From NCBI GenBank assembly GCA_041671505.1, contig JBAZBK010000001.1:62001-126000 (forward strand): a DNA stretch of 64,000 nt, in the 5' to 3' direction. Position 1 is the first letter of the stretch. Each line of letters starts with the position of its first letter. The position numbers were made by a program, and so were the translations under genes. The DNA is from JACPDH01 sp041671505 (GTDB taxonomy: Bacteria > Acidobacteriota > Thermoanaerobaculia > Gp7-AA8). Below are positions 17,166-26,799 of the stretch, in pieces. Below the pieces are notes generated by a model. That model saw only the letters and a list, made by a program, of their open reading frames with translations, was not told where the DNA came from and did no database searches.

Positions 17166-17895
17166 GGGTTAGGCGTGATGGATCGGTTGGTGCAGGGGTC
17201 GTCGGGACCGGGACGTCGCCGCGAATGCAGCGCATTGTGGAGACGAACACGCGTCTCAGGTGCGCGTCCGACTCGTCACCCGGCTCTCGCATGCTCGTGA
17301 GGACGGTCGGCCTCGTGAGGTTCGCCCGCTGACGGACGAGGTCCCTCACGGCCTCGCAGGCGAAGTCCATTCGCTCCACGATGAGCAGGGGTGCGGCGAG
17401 CGCCGAGCGACTCTCGGTCGCGGCCGGTCTCCGATTCGCGTGCAGCACGCAGACACGGATCTTCATCGCCGCCACCACCTCTTGAAGGAAGCGTGTCGCC
17501 ACCGAGAGCTGCGAGGCAGTCTCGGAGACGACGTACAGACCGCGTCCGGCGTGGACGCTTTCCTCGGCGAAGTGGTCTGCGTACGCGCGGAGCGCCCGCT
17601 CCAGTGCGGGCGCGAGCCCCTCGGGCGCGACAACCGCGCCGGTAGGCACCGCCGCCTCGTCAGCGCACTCCACGACGAGGTAGTGCCACACGAGGTCACG
17701 CACCATGCGGTGCTCGCCGAAGCGCGAGGCGATTCTCGCGAGCGTCCGCACCGTCAGTCCTCTGCGACCGCTGCGGTAGTGCAGGATGGTCGTGGCATCC
17801 ACCCTCAATTCGCTCGCAAAATCACTGACCGACCAGCCCCACGTCGAGGCGAGTGCGAGGAGTTCCGTGATGAGTCGCGGCGCGGGGTGTGGCAC
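17155..17895 (-). CDS. HTH protein heading the ATPase/recombinase operon
   Basis: Residues 1-70 form an XRE-like helix-turn-helix (SVSDFASELRVDATTILHYR, then LTVRTLARIASRFG). The remaining 175 residues form an alpha/beta domain with hydrophobic strands (GLYVVSETAS, IRVCVLHAN, PLLIVERMD) that resembles an NTPase fold without a recognisable P-loop. The gene is first in a leftward unit of four overlapping genes. Two inverted repeats just upstream (17922-17935 and 17958-17982) are natural operator candidates for autoregulation. Confidence 0.65.
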   Translation of the reverse strand: MPHPAPRLITELLALASTWGWSVSDFASELRVDATTILHYRSGRRGLTVRTLARIASRFGEHRMVRDLVWHYLVVECADEAAVPTGAVVAPEGLAPALERALRAYADHFAEESVHAGRGLYVVSETASQLSVATRFLQEVVAAMKIRVCVLHANRRPAATESRSALAAPLLIVERMDFACEAVRDLVRQRANLTRPTVLTSMREPGDESDAHLRRVFVSTMRCIRGDVPVPTTPAPTDPSRLTHAA

Positions 17896-17921
17896 GGATG
17901 CGGGTGGTACAGACCCATTCT

Positions 17922-17935
17922 CATCTCAGGAGATG
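17922..17935. promoter_or_regulatory. Operator-like palindrome CATCTC-AG-GAGATG
   Basis: The perfect 6-bp arms with a 2-bp spacer end 27 bp before the HTH gene start (minus strand), in the position expected for an autoregulatory operator. Confidence 0.5.
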
Positions 17936-17957
17936 CCATACCGGAGAGACCGCATCA

Positions 17958-17982
17958 CGAAGCTGGCGGGTTGCCAGCTTCG
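17958..17982. repeat. Perfect 10-bp hairpin in the divergent promoter region
   Basis: CGAAGCTGGC and GCCAGCTTCG flank a 5-nt loop. There is no T-tract, so it is more likely an operator or a structural site than a terminator. The rest of 17896-18295 shows no gene and separates divergent transcription units. Confidence 0.6.
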
Positions 17983-18295
17983 ATCGGCAGCCGCAAGCCA
18001 AGCGATCGCGCAGGGTGATCGCCCTTTGCCAGTCCGTCGCGCGTGCAGTGCAGCGTCACGTCATATGGCGTTTGTGTAGGCTCAACCTGATTGTAGAACC
18101 GTCCGCGTCCGGTGTCAGGTGAGCCAACGATCCCCACGTGTCGGCGGCCAGCACCGATGGCACGGCGCAGCTTGGTGAGCGGATGTCGTGGCCTCACGAC
18201 GCGATCGGAACCGACCATCGCGCCAATCGGCTGTGATCGGCGCGGGCGTCCGTGACAGGCACGCCTAACATGAGGAACTCCCACCTACGACGCCA

Positions 18296-19360
18296 ATGAC
18301 CGACCGCACCGCTGACGCATTCTCGGCCCGACCCATCGACCCGCCAGTGTCTAGTAATCAGAAAATCGAGAACGTCGACCGATGGCTTGTGGACGGTACG
18401 TTGGGTGTCACGCAACCCGGTGCCGTCCGTGATGGGGTACGAATGGCCACCCCACCCCTCACGCACGCCCCGCTTGTTGCTATCAACCGGCTGCCGAACC
18501 TCCCGGGTACGACGCAGCGTGACACGTGGCTCGTCGCGATGGTGGTGCTCCTGCGGCTCGCCTCGTACGATCAGCTGCGTCGGCTCCTGTTCCCCTCCCG
18601 AGACGGATCCGTGCTCCGCCGAAGGGGTCTTCGTCTGGAGGAACGTGGATGGTTGAGGCGGTGGGATAGTCCTGCCCCACGAGGTGGCCTGCTCCGCTAC
18701 GTGCACCCGACACCGAAGGCGCTCCGGTTGGTGCTGGCGAACCTCGCGGCGTGCACCGAGACGGAACCCTGGGCGCCGATCGTTCGGACGATGCTGCCGC
18801 GATCACGAAGGCCACTCGCACTCACCAGCGGAGACATGCGGAAGTGGCTGCCGCACCAGCGCGAGGTGAACCACGTCATCACGACTATCGCCACTGCATC
18901 TGGCCGGCGCCTTCTCTGGGCATCAACATGGGATTGTCCTCTCCCCAAACGATTCGGGATCTTCTCGCTCCCGCAGCCGGACTACGTACTCGTTGAGGAT
19001 CGCGGCGGGGTTCCGTCCCTCGTCTTCGGCGAGCACGATCGCGGGACGGAGCCGGTGGAGCGCTTCGTCGCCCGGAAGGTCGAACCCTACGCGACGCTCG
19101 CCGCGTTCCCCGAGGCGTGCGAATCGATGCTCGGCGTCAGGACGTTCGAGGTGCACGTGAGCGTAATCGATGTGGAGAGCAACGCGCCGATCGAGCGCCT
19201 CCGGCTCCTGCAGTCCGCTGCCACGAGCGCGCCGCCGTGCCTCTTTCGCTTCACGCTCGGCGGATGGCTCTTCTCGTACCCAGGAGAGAAGATCTGGTTT
19301 ACAGATCCCCCGGAAATCGCGTCGATGCGATGGCAGGATCACGATGGCCTGACGCATTGA
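18296..19360 (+). CDS. Replication-relaxation-like winged-helix protein
   Basis: The 354-residue protein has a winged helix near residues 75-130 (LASYDQLRRLLFPS, VLRRRGLRLEERGWL, then HPTPKALRLVL), a linker, and a C-terminal alpha/beta domain with PDYVLVED and a GEHDRGTEPVERF segment. This is the pattern of the replication-relaxation family found in conjugative elements. The true start may be the ATG near 18443, since the first 49 residues are not conserved-looking. A more diverged protein of similar design lies at 51191-51988. A role in replication or nicking control of the element is inferred from the family name and context. Confidence 0.65.
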   Translation: MTDRTADAFSARPIDPPVSSNQKIENVDRWLVDGTLGVTQPGAVRDGVRMATPPLTHAPLVAINRLPNLPGTTQRDTWLVAMVVLLRLASYDQLRRLLFPSRDGSVLRRRGLRLEERGWLRRWDSPAPRGGLLRYVHPTPKALRLVLANLAACTETEPWAPIVRTMLPRSRRPLALTSGDMRKWLPHQREVNHVITTIATASGRRLLWASTWDCPLPKRFGIFSLPQPDYVLVEDRGGVPSLVFGEHDRGTEPVERFVARKVEPYATLAAFPEACESMLGVRTFEVHVSVIDVESNAPIERLRLLQSAATSAPPCLFRFTLGGWLFSYPGEKIWFTDPPEIASMRWQDHDGLTH

Positions 19361-19509
19361 TCGCCGTCGAAAACGTTCTTGGTGGCCGACAAAATACCTT
19401 CAAGAGTCCGGCATTCACAGCACATCCTTACCGATCGACGTGCAGGTTGTATGCTGTGATCGTGAGTGAGCCAGCCACAAGCACATCGACGGCACAACCG
19501 CGTCCTAAG

Positions 19510-21798
19510 ATGAAACGCGTTGCAGCCGACCAACCTGTACGGTCAGCTACCGAAGACCTGCTTGGCCGCGCCGGATTCGCGAATGCTCTCGCAAGCGCGA
19601 TCAGCGGTTGGAATGAACCGGAGAGCCTCGTCGTGGCACTCACAGGGGCGTGGGGTTCAGGAAAAAGCAGCGTCACGAACTTCGCCATGGAATCGCTCCG
19701 CTCTCTGCCGGTCGATACGCGACCCGAGATCCTCGTGTTCAATCCGTGGCAAGTCGCCGGACAGGGGGATGTCGCGACGAAGCTTCTTCGTGAGATCGCT
19801 GTCGCGCTCAAGCAGCATGACGCCTCCGCAGCAAACAAGAAGCTCGCACGAAAGTGGAAGACATGGGCTGCTGCGCTGTCGCTCACGACTTCGGCCGCCG
19901 AGGGTTTTACGCGAATCCCATCGGCTGTGCTCATCGGCGGCCTCGCGACGGTCGGCGCAACCGCACTTTTTTCCGCACCTGCGGTTGAACTCGTGCTCCA
20001 GATCCTCGGAGCTCTCGCCATCGGAATCGGCGTGGCGTTGAAAACGTCGGCAACGATCACCGAAAAGGCGTACGAGTTCTTCCAGACGCAGGCGGAATCG
20101 ATGGAGCGGACGCTCGAAGAGATCAAGAGCGATCTTAGGATCGCAATGGCCGCGCGTTCGCGACAGCTCGTGGTTGTCATCGATGACATCGATCGTCTCC
20201 CGGCAACGGAGGTGCAACTCCTACTGCGCGCCGTCCGCGCCAACGCTGACTTCCCGAACCTCGTTTTTCTACTCGTGTTCGAGCGTGAAGTTGTTGAGAA
20301 GGCGATCGCGGATCAAGCGCACGTTGACGGGAGGGCGTACCTGCAAAAGATCATCCAGATCCCCTTCTCGATCCCGACGCTTGATCCGACGAGAGTACAG
20401 AAAGTTCTCTTCGCCGCCCTCGACGAGATCCTCGATGAGTTGCCGTCGACAGTCGAGTTTGACCAGCGGCGGTGGGGCAACCTTTACTTCGGTGGTCTTC
20501 GGCACTACTTCCAGACGTTACGCGACGTGTACCGTTATACGACGACTGTTGAGTTTCATGTCTCGATGTTCCGAACCCCGGGAGCGATGGAGGTGAATCA
20601 GCTCGACCTTCTCGCGCTCGAAGCCTTGCGCGTATTCGAACCGGCGCTGTACGAGGCGCTGCCCACTCACAAACAGCTGCTCCTCAACGGCCCCGCTCGC
20701 GGGTCCGGGTCAAACAGCAAGGATGAGGTAGTCGCAGAGCTCGAGGCGCTCCTCGCGCTCACCCGATCCACGGGGGGAAGGGCTGCTTCGAAAGAGATTC
20801 TCTCCGTCGTCTTCCAGCCGATCGAGTGGCTTGCGCAAAACTACGGGTTCGGATCGGGGTTCCAGGAAGGTTGGGAGCGTCAGTTGCGCGTATGCAGCGA
20901 AAAATACTTCGACCGTTACTTCATGCTCGGATTGCCCGAAGGCGATGTGGCTCAGGCGGAGATCCAGGCGATTCTAGCGAACGCAAGTGATCGGGCGCGG
21001 ACCGCCGAGCTCCTGCTAGATCTGCGCGACCGCGGGCTCCTCAATGCGATGCTCGAACGCCTCGAAGCATATAAGGAGAAGATTCCTCTTGAGCACGCGG
21101 TGCCGTTTACGACCGCCATCTTCGATATCGGTGACGGACTCCCGCGGTCGGGTGGAATGTACGAAATGGGGGCTGACATGCATGCCGTGCGGATCGTATT
21201 CTGGTATCTCCGGCGATTCCCGACGATTGAGGCGCGTGAGGACGCACTCTTCTCAGCCTTACAGGCAACGGTCGGGATCCAGATTCCCGCGGATGTCGTA
21301 ATGATGGAACGTCGCCGCGAAGGCTCACAAAAGAGCGATTACCTCATCTCAGAACAGCGCCTCCCCGAGTTCCAAGGCGTGTGCGCGGAAAAGATCCGTG
21401 CGGCGGCAGCCGAGGGACGACTGCTTTCACATCAGGACTTGGCCTCGCTCCTGTACCGTTGGCGCGATTGGGGTGGCGACGAGGAAGCGCGAGCATGGGT
21501 ATCGAGTAGCATCAGCACGCCGGATGGAGCGATCACAATCGTCCGCGCCTTCACCCACGACATTCGGTCCCACGGCATGGGTGACCACGTCGCCAGCGTT
21601 ACACCAAAAGCAAGCCTAAAAGATATTGAAGTATTCATTCCGATCCCCGTACTCGAGAGTGCACTGCAAGGAGTGGAGCGGACGAGCCTGCATGGTCGAG
21701 ATGCGACCGCAATCAAGGCGTTCGATCGAGCGGTGCAAGATCGGCGAGAGGGGAAGGGAGATCGTGACCTGCTCGATGTTGAGGAAGACGAAAGCTAG
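19510..21798 (+). CDS. KAP-family P-loop NTPase with membrane segments
   Basis: This product (762 residues from the ATG at 19510; a GTG at 19462 would add 16) has Walker A GAWGSGKSS (46-54), two hydrophobic segments between the nucleotide motifs (about 136-176) and Walker B VVVIDDIDRL (about 219-228), which is diagnostic of KAP NTPases. The conserved FNPW segment follows Walker A, as in KAP proteins. PifA and TmnA-type KAP proteins act in phage exclusion at the inner membrane, and the surrounding genes make that the likely role. The C-terminal half is helical with no known domain. Confidence 0.8.
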   Translation: MKRVAADQPVRSATEDLLGRAGFANALASAISGWNEPESLVVALTGAWGSGKSSVTNFAMESLRSLPVDTRPEILVFNPWQVAGQGDVATKLLREIAVALKQHDASAANKKLARKWKTWAAALSLTTSAAEGFTRIPSAVLIGGLATVGATALFSAPAVELVLQILGALAIGIGVALKTSATITEKAYEFFQTQAESMERTLEEIKSDLRIAMAARSRQLVVVIDDIDRLPATEVQLLLRAVRANADFPNLVFLLVFEREVVEKAIADQAHVDGRAYLQKIIQIPFSIPTLDPTRVQKVLFAALDEILDELPSTVEFDQRRWGNLYFGGLRHYFQTLRDVYRYTTTVEFHVSMFRTPGAMEVNQLDLLALEALRVFEPALYEALPTHKQLLLNGPARGSGSNSKDEVVAELEALLALTRSTGGRAASKEILSVVFQPIEWLAQNYGFGSGFQEGWERQLRVCSEKYFDRYFMLGLPEGDVAQAEIQAILANASDRARTAELLLDLRDRGLLNAMLERLEAYKEKIPLEHAVPFTTAIFDIGDGLPRSGGMYEMGADMHAVRIVFWYLRRFPTIEAREDALFSALQATVGIQIPADVVMMERRREGSQKSDYLISEQRLPEFQGVCAEKIRAAAAEGRLLSHQDLASLLYRWRDWGGDEEARAWVSSSISTPDGAITIVRAFTHDIRSHGMGDHVASVTPKASLKDIEVFIPIPVLESALQGVERTSLHGRDATAIKAFDRAVQDRREGKGDRDLLDVEEDES

Positions 21799-22377
21799 CC
21801 ATACCCTGGAGCGGTCTCCTCGAGTTCATCTATAGGCGCACGACTGCTTGCCTCGGACAATTCCCGCGAGGGTGATGGCGCGCTGTCAGTCGGCGCGATG
21901 CCCCTTCGGTGTGCACTTGCTGATGCTGACTGACACCACGCCAGAACGACGCGCCGCCTCCTGTGTCCCACGTGCCTAACGCGAAAGAATGCATGTGCGC
22001 GCAGATCACCGCTGCACCTTCACAACTCGGCGCTAGAACCATCGACGCCATCAACGCGGCCGCTGAACATGGCCGTGGCGACGTAGCGCTCCTGCGCTGC
22101 CTGTCGCGTACGCGCCCCATCCACCGCGTACCGCGTTGACGTCGTCGTCCCCTCCTCCGAGCCGTCGGAGCTCCCGTGCGGGCGATGCGCTCTTTCGGCA
22201 CCACGCACTCCCGGCCACACGACCAAACGTGACCATCCTCGCTGCGCTCCGCGTCCTGTGCGCTTCACGCACGAGCGGTCCAGCGCGGTCACGTCTGCCG
22301 CGTGGCCAGCGTGATTCCGGCCCTGCGTCGTCCGCCCGGGGGCGCTGACGCGCCTCGGAACAAGGAGGAACACTCAG
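21799..22377. other. Gene-free stretch between the KAP NTPase and the next operon
   Basis: No frame here combines a ribosome binding site with protein-like composition. The only landmarks are a GCCTAAC heptamer at 21974-21980 and the AAGGAGG ribosome binding site (22362-22368) of the next gene. It probably holds that operon's promoter, which I cannot pinpoint. Confidence 0.5.
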
Positions 22378-22884
22378 ATGCATCTCATCCGCATCCGCAA
22401 CCGTCCCTACGCCGTGATCAACGGCAAGGACTTCGCCGTGTACCGCTGGTTCGACGCGGGACGCGCCGGCCCTCTCTTCATCCAGGTCGCGGGTCGCACT
22501 CCGCTTCATCGCGACGACTTGCCGACCGACGACTGGCTCACCGCGCAGTCGCACGCGGGCACGATCCGCGTCACGACGGCCTGGCGCAAACAGTGGTTCG
22601 ACCACCGGCTCGACGCGACGCGCAAGCTCGCCTTCGCCGGCGCCTCGACAGCGGGCGCGTACTACCTGCTCCTGCGGTACCTCACGCGGCGGTTCGGCCT
22701 AATTACCGAGGACGCGGATCTCGTCGCTCGCGCGGGCGAGCTCACCGGGCGCACCGGCACCTACCACCTCATCGACCGCGTCGTTGACGTAGGCCTCACC
22801 GACTCCCACCTCCTCGTCCTCGACCTCCCGCCGTACCTCGATACCACTCACGTCACCGAGCTGCTCTCAGATTCCACCCCCTAA
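22378..22884 (+). CDS. Uncharacterised 168-residue protein
   Basis: The start is fixed by AAGGAGG 9 bases upstream. The protein is alpha/beta with an N-terminal beta-rich half (HLIRIRNRPYAVINGKDFAVY), a helical segment with many aromatic residues (STAGAYYLLLRYLTRRFG) and an acidic C-terminus. No catalytic motif or signal peptide is seen. It is followed after 47 bp by the methyltransferase-helicase and probably shares its mRNA. I do not recognise the family. Confidence 0.6.
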   Translation: MHLIRIRNRPYAVINGKDFAVYRWFDAGRAGPLFIQVAGRTPLHRDDLPTDDWLTAQSHAGTIRVTTAWRKQWFDHRLDATRKLAFAGASTAGAYYLLLRYLTRRFGLITEDADLVARAGELTGRTGTYHLIDRVVDVGLTDSHLLVLDLPPYLDTTHVTELLSDSTP

Positions 22885-22931
22885 CAGAAACCCGAAGTCC
22901 CAAACCCGAACCACGCGAAAGGAGGAGACAC

Positions 22932-25900
22932 GTGTCTCTCGCGCCTATCGACGGAGGTGTGCCCTGGTCGGGCCGCACCGCCAATCACGATCTCTCGTTC
23001 CGGCAGTTCAACAAATCGAAACACGCGCAGTACTTCACCCCGGTCTGGCTCGCCGAATTGCTGTTCGAGCTCCTCCGGCCGCTCTGCGGCGAAGAGCTGT
23101 CAGGCATCTCCGTCTTCGATCCGACGTGCGGCTCCGGGCGCCTGCTCGCCCCGTGGTACAGCGCCGGTGCGAAGGTCCTGGGGATCGAGCTCGACGAGCT
23201 CGCGGCGCGGCACGCGGCCGCCGCGCTCGGCTCCACGAACGTCCGCACGGGCGATCTCCTGGACTACCGCAACCTCGTCTCCAACGCCTCGCTCGTCCTC
23301 ACGAACCCGCCGTACGGGCTCTGGTGGTCGCCGCCTGACAAGCACGAGGAGTGGTCGTGTGAAACCACCAGCGGCCTCATCGAGAGTCAGGGAGCGACGC
23401 TGGAGATCGCGACGCGCTCGCTCGCCTACAACGGGCTGCTCGTCGCGATCGTACCGACCTCCACCTTCGCCAACTCGAAGGACCGGATGCTGCGTGACGT
23501 GCTGTACGCGAACTACGAGGGACTCTGTCAGGTCACGCTCCGGCAACCCTTCCGGGACGAGTACGGCATCGCCGTCGACGCCGACCTCCTCGTCGCCCGT
23601 CGCGGCTACCGCGGCTACGGCGTGCCATGGAAACCCGTTCGGGCGGAAGCTCCGCCCGACACCGCGCCTGACGTCATCCGCTGGGCGTTCCGCCAGGCAT
23701 TCGACTACGGGAGCGATCGGATCTACCCGTCGGCGATGCCATCCGTTCCAGTCGTCTCCCGCCTCGTCTCCGTCACCCCGACGAGCGACGTGCGCATCAC
23801 GGCTCGCGGGATTGCCGCGGGTGGCGACGCAGCGGGTTTGCTCGCATTCCTCGACGCGACGGAAACCGCGTTTGACCCCGTGCGCGGGATCGAGCACGGC
23901 GTCGTCGCGGCGACGCTCTCACCGGCCTCCATCCTCACGCGTGGTTCGCTCCCGGCCGTCGAGTCACTCCTCGCCCTCGGCTTCGAGCCGGAGGTGAGCG
24001 AGGCCGACTGCCAGCGCATCGCGCGCCTCCAGAAGAAGTACGCGCTCCTGCGTACACCCCTCTACCCACCACGACCGCACCAGCGGCTCGCGTACCTCGA
24101 CGACCGCAGCTACACCGCGAAGGAAACGGTGTTGGTTGCCGATGGCGCGCCGCTCTTCACGACCGGCCACGCCTATCACCTCCGCCCGACGTGGGTGCGC
24201 CACCGCGAGACCGCGTCGGTCGAGACGGTCTTCGATGAATCGCTCAAGAAGAACGTCGAACTCATCACCTCGGTCGATCGCGGGTACCTCGCGTTCACCG
24301 TCATCACCGACAGCGGATCGCGCACGTTCCGGGAGATCGACGTCGCCGACGTCGAGATCCTCACGCGCGCCTTCGACCTCCCCGAGATCCCGGACCTCGA
24401 GGCGGTGCTGCCCGACACCATCGAGCGGAACCGACAGTTCCTCGCGGCACGATGCCCCTTTCTCTTTCCGTTTCAACGCGAGGACGTTGCGCGCATGGGA
24501 GTGAAGCCGTTCGGGTACCTCGGCTATGAACAGGGTGGCGGCAAAACCGTCACCGCCGCCGCCTGGGCACTCCTCCGTGGCGCGAAGCGCGTGCTCGTCG
24601 TCTGCCAGTCCTCGCTCGTCGAGAACTGGCTCCACGAGCTTTCGAAGTTCGGCTTCACATCGGAGCGCCTCACCACCCACCACTCCGTGTCCCGCCTCCG
24701 CGAAGAGCGCCGCAACGGCGTTCGCTCCTCCGAGACGACGTTCTACGTCACGTCGTTCGAGTTCCTTTCTCTCGTGGGGATCAAGCAGTACGACCCGTGG
24801 GCGTGCCGTTCGTTTAAAGCGGACGGTGAGCTCGCCCACGAGGTGCTCGACAACGGCAAAGCCGCCTGCCGCGTCTGCAAGCGCGACTTCGGCCAGGTGG
24901 TCCGGCAGTGCCCGCAGTGCAACGACGCCGCCGGATGGACCGGCGGCCACTGCCGCGCGTGCAAGTACCAGGCGTGGACATTGACGGGTGACAGCCGCCA
25001 GTGGCCTGCGTACAAACGCATCGCGAAGCTCTTCGGCGCCGTGCTCGTCGACGAGGCGCAGATCGCCAAGTCGAAGAACACGCTCCGCGGACGTGCAGTG
25101 CGATCCCTCAAACCCAAGTCCCGCCTCATCCTCACAGGGACCCTCATGAAGGGCTACGTCCACGACGTTTTTTGGAACGTAGCCTGGCTGTTAGGCTTCG
25201 ATACACCACTCTTTCCGTACGCGTATCGAGCCGGAGCGAAGCGCTTCCTCTCCGAGTTCGGGACGTACGAGTTCGTCACGCGCCAGTTCGAAGAGTCGCT
25301 CCACGAAGGCCGCGCGAAGTTGCTCCCCGAGGTCTCAAACCTCAATCGATTCTGGCGACTCATGGCGTCGTTCGCCGTGCGACGTCGCAAAGACGAAGTC
25401 TTCGAGCTCCCGGCGAAGCAGCGAACGATCCACGTGCTCCCCCTCTGCGACCCGCACGGCCGCCTCTATCGCGACTACGCCGAGTGGGCCAAAGAACAGA
25501 TCCAGAAGGCACTCCGTCAAAATGAGGCGAACCCAAACATGGGCGTCATCGCCAACGCTCTCTGGAAACTCCGCTACGCGGCCACGTGCCCCGTCGCGGT
25601 CGACTACCTCGACCGCGGCCACCTCACGCAGCCGTCGTGGAACAAGCTCGACCGCCTCACCTCAATCGTGCGGGCTGCGGCGGAACGCGGTGAGAAGACC
25701 ATCGTCTTCTCAGGGCTTCGGACGATGGTCGCGGCGATCGCGAAGCACCTGCGCGAGCAGGGCATCACCTTTCTCCCGATCACCGCCGACGTCCCGGCGG
25801 CGAAGCGGTTCGCGCTCATCCAGCAATTCTCTCGGGACCCACGCCTGACAGCCATCGTCGCCTCACTCAACTGCCTCAACAGAGGATTCACCATCGTCGC

Positions 25901-26327
25901 CGCCAACCACGTCGTGCTCGTCGATTTGGAGTACTCACCAGAGGCTACCGAGCAAGCGGAGGACCGGGTACATCGCCCGGGGCAGGACAAGCCGGTCTAC
26001 ATCCACTACCTCCTCTCGCAGGCGACGATCGACCAGGTCATGCACGAAGTGCTCATCCAGAAGTCCGAAGCAATCCGCCACGCGATCGACGGGCGTGAAC
26101 GGTTCCGCGATGTCGCGGAGCTTCTCCGCCGCGTCACGGGCGACGTCCAGCTCGAGATCGCAAAGCGGCTCGACCTCCTCCCGGTCATCGAGCCTTCGAT
26201 CGCGCTCACACCTCTCCCGATGCTCCCCGAGATCGTGCCCACCATTCCAGCGAGGGTCGACCTGCCAGACGAGTCCTTCATCCCTCCCCTGCTCCTGAAC
26301 GTCCGGCAACTCTCTCTCTTCGACTAA
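22932..26327 (+). CDS. Fused N6-adenine DNA methyltransferase / SNF2-type helicase with C-terminal clamp-binding motif
   Basis: The 1,131-residue protein starts at a GTG with GGAGG 6 bases upstream. The N-terminus is a class I methyltransferase: QYFTP, motif I FDPTCGSGRLL (62-72) and NPPY (125-128), typical of adenine-N6 enzymes. The C-terminal half is an SF2/SNF2 helicase: Walker A EQGGGKT (about 532-538), VDEAQ (about 707), GTLMKG and motif VI QAEDRVHRPGQ (about 1008-1018). A zinc-ribbon with CRVCK, CPQC and CRACK (about 646-678) is inserted between the two nucleotide motifs. The last residues, QLSLFD, match the beta sliding-clamp motif QLxLF. It probably works on element or invading DNA with the replisome; element protection or anti-restriction and host defence are both possible. 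Confidence 0.85.
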   Translation: MSLAPIDGGVPWSGRTANHDLSFRQFNKSKHAQYFTPVWLAELLFELLRPLCGEELSGISVFDPTCGSGRLLAPWYSAGAKVLGIELDELAARHAAAALGSTNVRTGDLLDYRNLVSNASLVLTNPPYGLWWSPPDKHEEWSCETTSGLIESQGATLEIATRSLAYNGLLVAIVPTSTFANSKDRMLRDVLYANYEGLCQVTLRQPFRDEYGIAVDADLLVARRGYRGYGVPWKPVRAEAPPDTAPDVIRWAFRQAFDYGSDRIYPSAMPSVPVVSRLVSVTPTSDVRITARGIAAGGDAAGLLAFLDATETAFDPVRGIEHGVVAATLSPASILTRGSLPAVESLLALGFEPEVSEADCQRIARLQKKYALLRTPLYPPRPHQRLAYLDDRSYTAKETVLVADGAPLFTTGHAYHLRPTWVRHRETASVETVFDESLKKNVELITSVDRGYLAFTVITDSGSRTFREIDVADVEILTRAFDLPEIPDLEAVLPDTIERNRQFLAARCPFLFPFQREDVARMGVKPFGYLGYEQGGGKTVTAAAWALLRGAKRVLVVCQSSLVENWLHELSKFGFTSERLTTHHSVSRLREERRNGVRSSETTFYVTSFEFLSLVGIKQYDPWACRSFKADGELAHEVLDNGKAACRVCKRDFGQVVRQCPQCNDAAGWTGGHCRACKYQAWTLTGDSRQWPAYKRIAKLFGAVLVDEAQIAKSKNTLRGRAVRSLKPKSRLILTGTLMKGYVHDVFWNVAWLLGFDTPLFPYAYRAGAKRFLSEFGTYEFVTRQFEESLHEGRAKLLPEVSNLNRFWRLMASFAVRRRKDEVFELPAKQRTIHVLPLCDPHGRLYRDYAEWAKEQIQKALRQNEANPNMGVIANALWKLRYAATCPVAVDYLDRGHLTQPSWNKLDRLTSIVRAAAERGEKTIVFSGLRTMVAAIAKHLREQGITFLPITADVPAAKRFALIQQFSRDPRLTAIVASLNCLNRGFTIVAANHVVLVDLEYSPEATEQAEDRVHRPGQDKPVYIHYLLSQATIDQVMHEVLIQKSEAIRHAIDGRERFRDVAELLRRVTGDVQLEIAKRLDLLPVIEPSIALTPLPMLPEIVPTIPARVDLPDESFIPPLLLNVRQLSLFD

Positions 26328-26359
26328 CGCAACCCCCACAACCTGAAAGGAGTCAGTCA

Positions 26360-26737
26360 ATGGATCACGTCATCCGTCTGCGTGAGCTTCGGGCGCGCGC
26401 AGGCCTCACCCAAGAACAAGCCGCGGAGAAGAGCGGCATCGGCGCGAAGACGATCAGCTCGTTCGAGTCTGGCACCCGCATCGATGCGATGAAGATCTCG
26501 CAGCTCGAGCGCCTCCTCACCGTCTACGGCTCCACGCTCCCATTCTTCTTCTCCGACCAACTCGCGGCGGAGCTTCGCGGACTGGACGCGCCCGCACCAC
26601 CGGACCCGGACGCATTCCGCGTCGAGGATCTCCCCGCACCGATACGCGCCTCGCTTGCCGCGTGGGCATCACGGATCACGTCGGTTGCCGCCATTCACGC
26701 AATGCACCGACCTGCGTCAGCTAGCCACGCCCGCTAG
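26360..26737 (+). CDS. XRE-family HTH transcriptional regulator
   Basis: Residues 1-60 are a typical lambda-repressor-like HTH (LRELRARAGLTQEQAAEKSG, then KTISSFESG). A helical tail rich in Ala and Pro follows and may dimerise. AAGGAG lies 8 bases before the ATG. It lies 32 bp after the methyltransferase-helicase and probably regulates this operon, as controller proteins do in restriction-modification loci. Confidence 0.8.
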   Translation: MDHVIRLRELRARAGLTQEQAAEKSGIGAKTISSFESGTRIDAMKISQLERLLTVYGSTLPFFFSDQLAAELRGLDAPAPPDPDAFRVEDLPAPIRASLAAWASRITSVAAIHAMHRPASASHAR

Positions 26738-26761
26738 GCAACTTTCAACGCTGCACGAATA

Positions 26762-26786
26762 GGGGCGCTGCGCGAAGCGACGCCCC
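26762..26786 (+). promoter_or_regulatory. Stem-loop abutting a ribosome binding site
   Basis: GGGGCG (26762-26767) pairs with CGCCCC (26781-26786), with a short inner CGC-GAA-GCG stem. The AAGGAG of the next gene begins at the next base, so the hairpin may stabilise the mRNA or affect initiation. Confidence 0.45.
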
Positions 26787-26799
26787 AAGGAGACAATCC

